NCBI GenBank assembly: GCA_963921795.1
Contig: OY997657.1
Location: 31,114,043 to 31,178,042 of the forward strand
Source of the DNA: Nannobrachium achirus
Lineage: Eukaryota; Chordata; Actinopteri; Myctophiformes; Myctophidae
Direction of reading: 5' to 3'
DNA: 64,000 nt
Below are positions 59,727-64,000 of this stretch, piece by piece; the first letter of the stretch is position 1; the number at the start of each line of letters is the position of its first letter. The translations under genes and the position numbers were made by a program. Under the pieces are notes generated by a model. The model worked only from the letters and a program-made list of their open reading frames with translations. It did no database searches and was not told the DNA's origin.

Positions 59727-59773
59727 GATTTATACTTCGACGTTAAACTCTATTGTACAACGAAGTATAAATC
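59727..59773. repeat. Perfect 13-bp inverted repeat (hairpin)
   Basis: GATTTATACTTCG (59727-59739) and CGAAGTATAAATC (59761-59773) around a 21-base loop. Probably the core of a small MITE ('gcccgatttatacttcg' type), perhaps inside the hs6st1 3'UTR. Confidence 0.75.
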
Positions 59774-60099
59774 GGGCTTAACAGGCCACTTGTTCAGTTT
59801 GTCCCATGATGCAAGGCTTCAGTAATGGCTATGGTCCATTGAACGTCCATCCACCCATTAGTGTTTGATTTATAAAACAAAATAAGATTATACACAAATA
59901 AAGGAATCACTTTTCATTTAGGCAGCAATATTGGTCTCAGTGTTATTACAATTCTGCTTTTAAAAAAGCATAAAACAGAGAGGAAAAAAATAAAAAAATA
60001 GAAACAATAAAAACAAATTTAAATCATCCTAAAAATGAGAATGAGGCCATCACGATTTTCGTGACATAAGCGTGTTTGTGGTTTAAATGGAGGCTGATT

Positions 60100-60786
60100 T
60101 CATTTTTTTCTTCTTAAAGCAAAAAGCTTTTTTGTTTTGTACACAACTCAGTCTACGACATTATGCAGGTACAGTTTTTTTTCCATTGTCCTGTCTTTTT
60201 TTCCCCCGTTTGGCTTCCTTTTGTTCGGCCCGGCCAAGAGCACACTTTCGCGGCGTTCCCACTTCCTTTGCCTTCGGCGCATTACATCCAGGAGGTACAC
60301 TGGTCCTTCAGGCCAAGGATTCATGGGAATTCACAGACTTTAAAATTTCATCTTCTCCTACTCTGCAGCATGGCCACGCGGAGGATGAGAGAGAACTGAA
60401 GGAGCAGGCTGTTGGGGGGCGGGGGTCTGCGGAGGTAGAAAGATGAAGGGAGAGAGAGAGAGGGATGAGATTGCTAGATGTCAGCAATTCTAAGATCTCT
60501 CCTCCGCTCAGTAATGATGATGGGGAATGAAAGGGTGGAGGGATATACGGTGTTGGGGAAAAGGGGGGGAGGGGGGGTAAAGGGGCGATTTAATGCTAAT
60601 AACTGGGCAAAACCTCAGAAGGAGTCCATAAAACACGGGCCGACATACACGGCCAGCAAAAGAACCCTCCCAGGTCTCCATAGCAACCTCCTGGGCCCTC
60701 TAACCCCCCACCCTGTCTTCCAGGTGTCAGGCAATGCAAGCCTGTCAGTCGGATCAGGCTTTGATACACGCCTCAGCCTGGGCGTG

Positions 60787-60817
<31 letters not shown>

Positions 60818-60919
60818 GTGTGAGTGTGTGTGTGTGTGTGTGGGAGAGACAGTGTGTGTGGTACGTGAGTATGTGTATGTGTATGAGCATACTGTATAGT
60901 CCAGATACCCCCCACCCCC

Positions 60920-60951
<32 letters not shown>

Positions 60952-60972
60952 GACAGTGTTCTCATTCTCCCG
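60100..60972 (-). other. hs6st1: hs6st1 3' untranslated region (proximal part)
   Basis: Immediately after the hs6st1 stop. It includes GT/CA-rich tracts (60783-60845, 60923-60952), a G-run near 60565 and no minus-strand coding. The transcript end is uncertain; no convincing AATAAA was found close by, and one at 57125-57130 (minus) would imply a 3.8-kb UTR. Confidence 0.5.
60783..60845. repeat. Interrupted (GT)n microsatellite in hs6st1 3'UTR
   Basis: GT run broken by GTAT and GAGT units. Confidence 0.9.
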
Positions 60973-61299
60973 CTACCAGCGGTTGATGATCTGGTTCATG
61001 TAGTCCTCAGTGGGGAGCCTGCTGCCTGCCTCCTCTGTTCTCCCTCCGTCCTCCGCAGTCTCCTCCCTCTCCTCCCGCTCCTCCCATTCCAAGGCCAGGG
61101 CAGGGCCCGGCTTGCCCTGCTTGGAGGGCCAGAGGCTGACCCCCAGGCCCAGGCCCTGGTGGCTCTGCTGCAGGTGGTTCTTGAGGCGTTGCTGACGCCT
61201 CTCCTGTTGCCTGGTGAACTGGTAGCGCTGCTGGAACAGGTCTCTGGCATAGTCGTACAGCTCCATGTCTAGCTCGTTCAGCTCTTCTATGCGCTGCAC
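60973..61299 (-). CDS. hs6st1: Heparan-sulfate 6-O-sulfotransferase 1, last exon (partial gene)
   Basis: HS6ST1 is a Golgi type II membrane enzyme that transfers sulfate from PAPS to the 6-O position of glucosamine in heparan sulfate. This terminal exon encodes 108 residues, from VQRIEELNELDMELYDYARD through LFQQRYQFTRQQERRQQRL to PTEDYMNQIINRW-stop (TAG at 60975-60973). The acceptor is TCTGTAG at 61300-61301. The conserved helix plus the PTEDYM..II..W ending points to HS6ST1 rather than HS6ST2 or HS6ST3. The linker between them is Glu-rich (EEREEREETAEDGG), low-complexity and divergent. The PAPS-binding and catalytic parts lie right of the window. On the same strand as uggt1, with its 3' end facing the uggt1 5' end. 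Confidence 0.9.
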   Translation of the reverse strand: MQRIEELNELDMELYDYARDLFQQRYQFTRQQERRQQRLKNHLQQSHQGLGLGVSLWPSKQGKPGPALALEWEEREEREETAEDGGRTEEAGSRLPTEDYMNQIINRW

Positions 61300-61509
61300 C
61301 TACAGAGGACAGGGGGAAGAGGATAGGGTTGCATGGTTAACTGGGGGTTACATGCTGTACGCTATAACTTTCAGGTCCTACCCGAGCCCCCAGAGCGGCT
61401 TGTAAATATTGAAGCGGCCACCCTACTGGCCAAAGCTGGAACTTCAGACGGGGTGAAACATACAAGCACAAGCATAAGAGCGCGCCACTGGGGTCTACGA
61501 TAGGGTTCA

Positions 61510-61553
61510 ATGGACGTCGACGTCGTTCGTGACGTCATTACGTCTCGACGTAA
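61510..61553. promoter_or_regulatory. Cluster of ACGT palindromes including a CRE (TGACGTCA)
   Basis: GACGTC twice in tandem (61513-61524), TGACGTCA (61530-61537), then ACGTC and GACGT by 61551. In the last hs6st1 intron, possibly within a repeat whose margin is 'gtcctacccgagccccc' at 61375. Confidence 0.4.
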
Positions 61554-61701
61554 CACATTTTGGCAACTACACAGTTGCCAATTTCCCCCAGAATGCACCT
61601 GGATTCAGCTTCTTCCGCATGCTTCAAAACGCCACTGAGCACTTGCATTGAAATGAATTGCTGGGGGCGGGGCTGTTCGGTCTCTATTTAATATATATTA
61701 T

Positions 61702-61776
61702 GGTCCTACCCTAGATTCAAACCCGGGTCCCCTGTGCAAGAACTGACATTTTTACCACTGAGCTAACAGAGCATAC
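61702..61776 (-). mobile_element. tRNA-derived SINE head or tRNA pseudogene (Ala-like)
   Basis: On the minus strand there is an A-box TAGCTCAGTGG (61765-61755), an Ala-TGC-like loop TTCTTGCACAG, and a B-box-like GGGTTTGAATCT (61724-61713). The arms do not pair as a full tRNA, so it is a pseudogene or SINE head. Confidence 0.6.
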
Positions 61777-62424
61777 CTTTTTACTCAGGGAACAAAATTA
61801 CTTTTTCGACCTTCAGGCAGTACCACTACTTGTCAAACAGTAGTGGTCGGACTCAACCACAGCATCTAAATGTCTCAATACCACAAATACAACCACTATA
61901 GAGTTGAGTTATATATGCAAGGGACAATTGCTGGGTTGCTGGTTATTATTGAGAAATAAATCCTGACAGGGTGATAACGCATCGACAGTCCGACATGTAG
62001 TGAAGTTCATAGTTTAAGTTTAGCTTCAAGTCTGGTTAATTTTTAATGTTATGTTCAGAATGTTCAATGACAACTGCTGGTTCTGGAAGAGTCTTGTTTA
62101 TTGCTTTTAAAGTGCAAAGAGAAGAATGAATAAATACTACATGACAGCGACTGAATTCTCGTTGCTTGTCTCAGATACGTTTCTGTTACTTTTGAATTGT
62201 CTACAAATCTTTTTAAGGATTTAGGACAGTTATTTCTCTATTTGATTCACACACAGATGCACACCTGGCCCAGTTATAAGTTCAGATAGAAGGCTAATAG
62301 AATAAAGTGGAAGCTCTAGTAGCAGCTTTGGAAGTGTTTTTCTACTCAGGGTTCCATTTATAAAAAGAACAGAGTGGGGACATTAACCACTTAAGCCCTA
62401 AATACTTTGTTATACTAGAAATAG

Positions 62425-62480
62425 CAAAAATAGCAGATCTATAAGCTCACAACACGTGGCATTATGACGTGTTGTGAGCT
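62425..62480. repeat. Palindromic repeat family copy
   Basis: 'aaaaatagcagatctataag' followed by the foldback 'ctcacaacacgt...acgtgttgtgag'. Upstream 'attaaccacttaagccc' resembles the MITE end seen at 36206 and 29014. Confidence 0.65.
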
Positions 62481-62589
62481 AAATTGACAACATTATTGAT
62501 CATTTTAATTACATTTTTTATCAAATTGTTAAGAGTGTGGTTTCATTCATTTTACACTCAAGAGTTAAAGATCTGTAAGGGCTGGTTAC

Positions 62590-62680
62590 CAACTCTCCAT
62601 CAATTTGCTGGGGACCACCTGGAACCCCCTCAAGGACCACTGGTGGTCCCCGGACCACTGGTTGAAAACCACTGGTCTAA
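62590..62680. mobile_element. hAT-like right-end remnant
   Basis: 'ctggggaccacctggaaccc' to 'ggttgaaaaccactgg', matching the right part of the 48817-49312 element. Confidence 0.5.
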
Positions 62681-63003
62681 ATACTGGGAGGGGAAAGTGA
62701 ATGTGTGAAGCAGGTCAGTGATAGAGAGTTTGACAAAATGATGTAAAATAAAAACACTGAGTGAGAGCTTGTTTGAGTCTGAACAAGCTCTCCTGGCTGC
62801 CCCTGGAGAGAGGCAGACAAGAGTCTGTCTGCAACATGTGGGAAAAGACAACGCAAGTTTTGTTTGATGCTGGCGTTGTAGCTAGATTTATTGACACATC
62901 TTTGCTGTGCAGGAATTCAACACGTACAGGGGAAATGTTTTTAATTAAGATAACCCCTTTGAAATACACTTTTGACAGACTGGCAGTTATCATCTGTGAC
63001 CAG

Positions 63004-63004
<1 letters not shown>

Positions 63005-63088
<84 letters not shown>
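63005..63088. repeat. (TG)n microsatellite
   Basis: About 42 TG units. Confidence 0.97.
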
Positions 63089-63091
<3 letters not shown>

Positions 63092-63509
63092 TATAATGTA
63101 TATTATTACTAATAAGACGCCCTAAGGGCGAGGAGCGGCCTCACCCTAAGGGCGAGGTCGTGCACATGGGCGCGTGCCGTGCACGCATCCGCCTGGGTGG
63201 CAGCAGATTGCTGGGTAAGCTCTGGAGCTTTGGCATGGTATCAACTTTGTCCAAAAAAATGCCCAGACCTGGTATATTTTCCCAAATGGAGATAACTGAC
63301 ATCTGACATAGATGTCTGACATCATAGACCACATCAGACTGACACAATGTCCATATATGGGCATTCCCATATGGGCTTAATATTGATGACATCGGGGATC
63401 TCCATATATGGGCATAAAAGGGACAAGGACGGAATTCAAGTGTGACTCGCGTTGCGGTTGGTTGTTTCAGGCGCCATGGAGCTGGCATGCGCCTGGGTGA
63501 CTGCTGGGA

Positions 63510-63660
63510 GAGCGCTGGCGCTTTGGCATGGAATCAACTTTGACCAAAACTAGACTGCCCTCTGTCAAGGTGCCAACTCTGGGCGAGCGCTGGCGCTTTG
63601 GCATGGAATCAACTTTGACCAAAACTAGACTTGCAGACTCTGTCGAGGTGCCAACTTGCA
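63510..63660. repeat. Tandem duplication, 75-bp period
   Basis: Units starting at 63510 and 63585 share 'gagcgctggcgctttggcat', 'ggaatcaactttgaccaaaa' and 'aggtgccaact'. A third diverged unit lies at about 63210-63265 ('gagctttggcatggtatcaa'). Confidence 0.85.
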
Positions 63661-63868
63661 ACTTGTGCACTCGTGGCCATGTATGGCCTACTTGTGCGCC
63701 AGCAGAGTGCTATATCAAGTCGCACTTGTTGATGGTGATGTCACCAAGAATGCTTAGGGTGCGTTCGAAAATACAGCACTGAGCTCACTGCCAATACAAA
63801 CGATTATGTGCGTGCGCTCGGTGTGGGAAGAGTTCTATCTGATATCTGATGATATCTATCTGATCATA

Positions 63869-63936
63869 CTTATATACAAGCTCACAATATACAAGCTCAA
63901 AATGCTGAGCTTGTAGATTAGATTGGCTATTTTCAG
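63869..63936. repeat. Palindromic repeat family copy
   Basis: 'acttatatacaagctcacaa' and inverse 'gagcttgtagattagattgg' followed by 'ctattttcag'. Confidence 0.6.
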
Positions 63937-63976
63937 TTTTTGGCTTAGGGTTCAAAAAAGACTGAAAGATTTATAA

Positions 63977-64000
63977 TGTGTGTGTGTGTGTGTGTGTGTG
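63977..64000. repeat. (TG)n microsatellite running off the right edge
   Basis: TG dinucleotides to the last base, so its length is unknown. Confidence 0.95.

Noticed and set aside
60478..61272. 264-codon open frame on the plus strand
   Set aside because: It is antisense to the hs6st1 last exon and its 3'UTR. The content is microsatellite plus reverse-strand codons, with no family resemblance.

Overview
The window is nuclear DNA from a vertebrate, almost certainly a teleost fish. It holds multi-exon genes with GT-AG introns, poly(A) signals, very many (CA)n/(TG)n microsatellites, and hAT-, piggyBac- and MITE-like DNA elements, tRNA-derived SINE remnants and LINE-like tails. There is no operon structure, CRISPR array or phage. 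The species cannot be read from the sequence.

Layout. 1-2215 (+): the last seven exons of ola1 (Obg-like ATPase 1), with its 3'UTR to about 2990. About 3430-4022: a CpG-rich promoter with E-box, CCAAT, GC-box, ETS and octamer motifs. 4023-10273 (+): a complete eight-exon sp3 (Sp-family zinc-finger transcription factor, 638 aa as modelled), with a 3'UTR to about 11.84 kb. 11.97-48.73 kb (-): a complete uggt1 (UDP-glucose:glycoprotein glucosyltransferase). I could place 40 coding exons that join in frame to 1533 aa and end in the ER-retention signal HTEL. The sp3 and uggt1 poly(A) signals face each other only about 170 bp apart. 48.8-60.1 kb: gene-free DNA, largely transposon debris, with one AT-rich candidate regulatory stretch at 54.0-54.7 kb. 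60.97-61.30 kb (-): the last exon of hs6st1 (heparan-sulfate 6-O-sulfotransferase 1). The rest of that gene lies beyond the right edge.

The genes do not form one pathway. OLA1 is a cytosolic ATPase, Sp3 a nuclear GC-box factor, UGGT1 the ER folding sensor that re-glucosylates misfolded glycoproteins for the calnexin cycle, and HS6ST1 a Golgi sulfotransferase. In human, as I recall, OLA1-SP3 (2q31) and UGGT1-HS6ST1 (2q14) are two separate neighbour pairs; here they adjoin.

I see no new multi-gene system. The most interesting points are: a perfect 27-bp tandem duplication that doubles the splice acceptor of uggt1 exon 39 in frame; eight uggt1 splice sites that abut or are built from microsatellites; an sp3 model that lacks the Sp-box exon; a short palindromic repeat family ('GATCTACAAGCTCAC') scattered about ten times; and several transposons with readable target-site duplications, one of them directly upstream of the uggt1 start.
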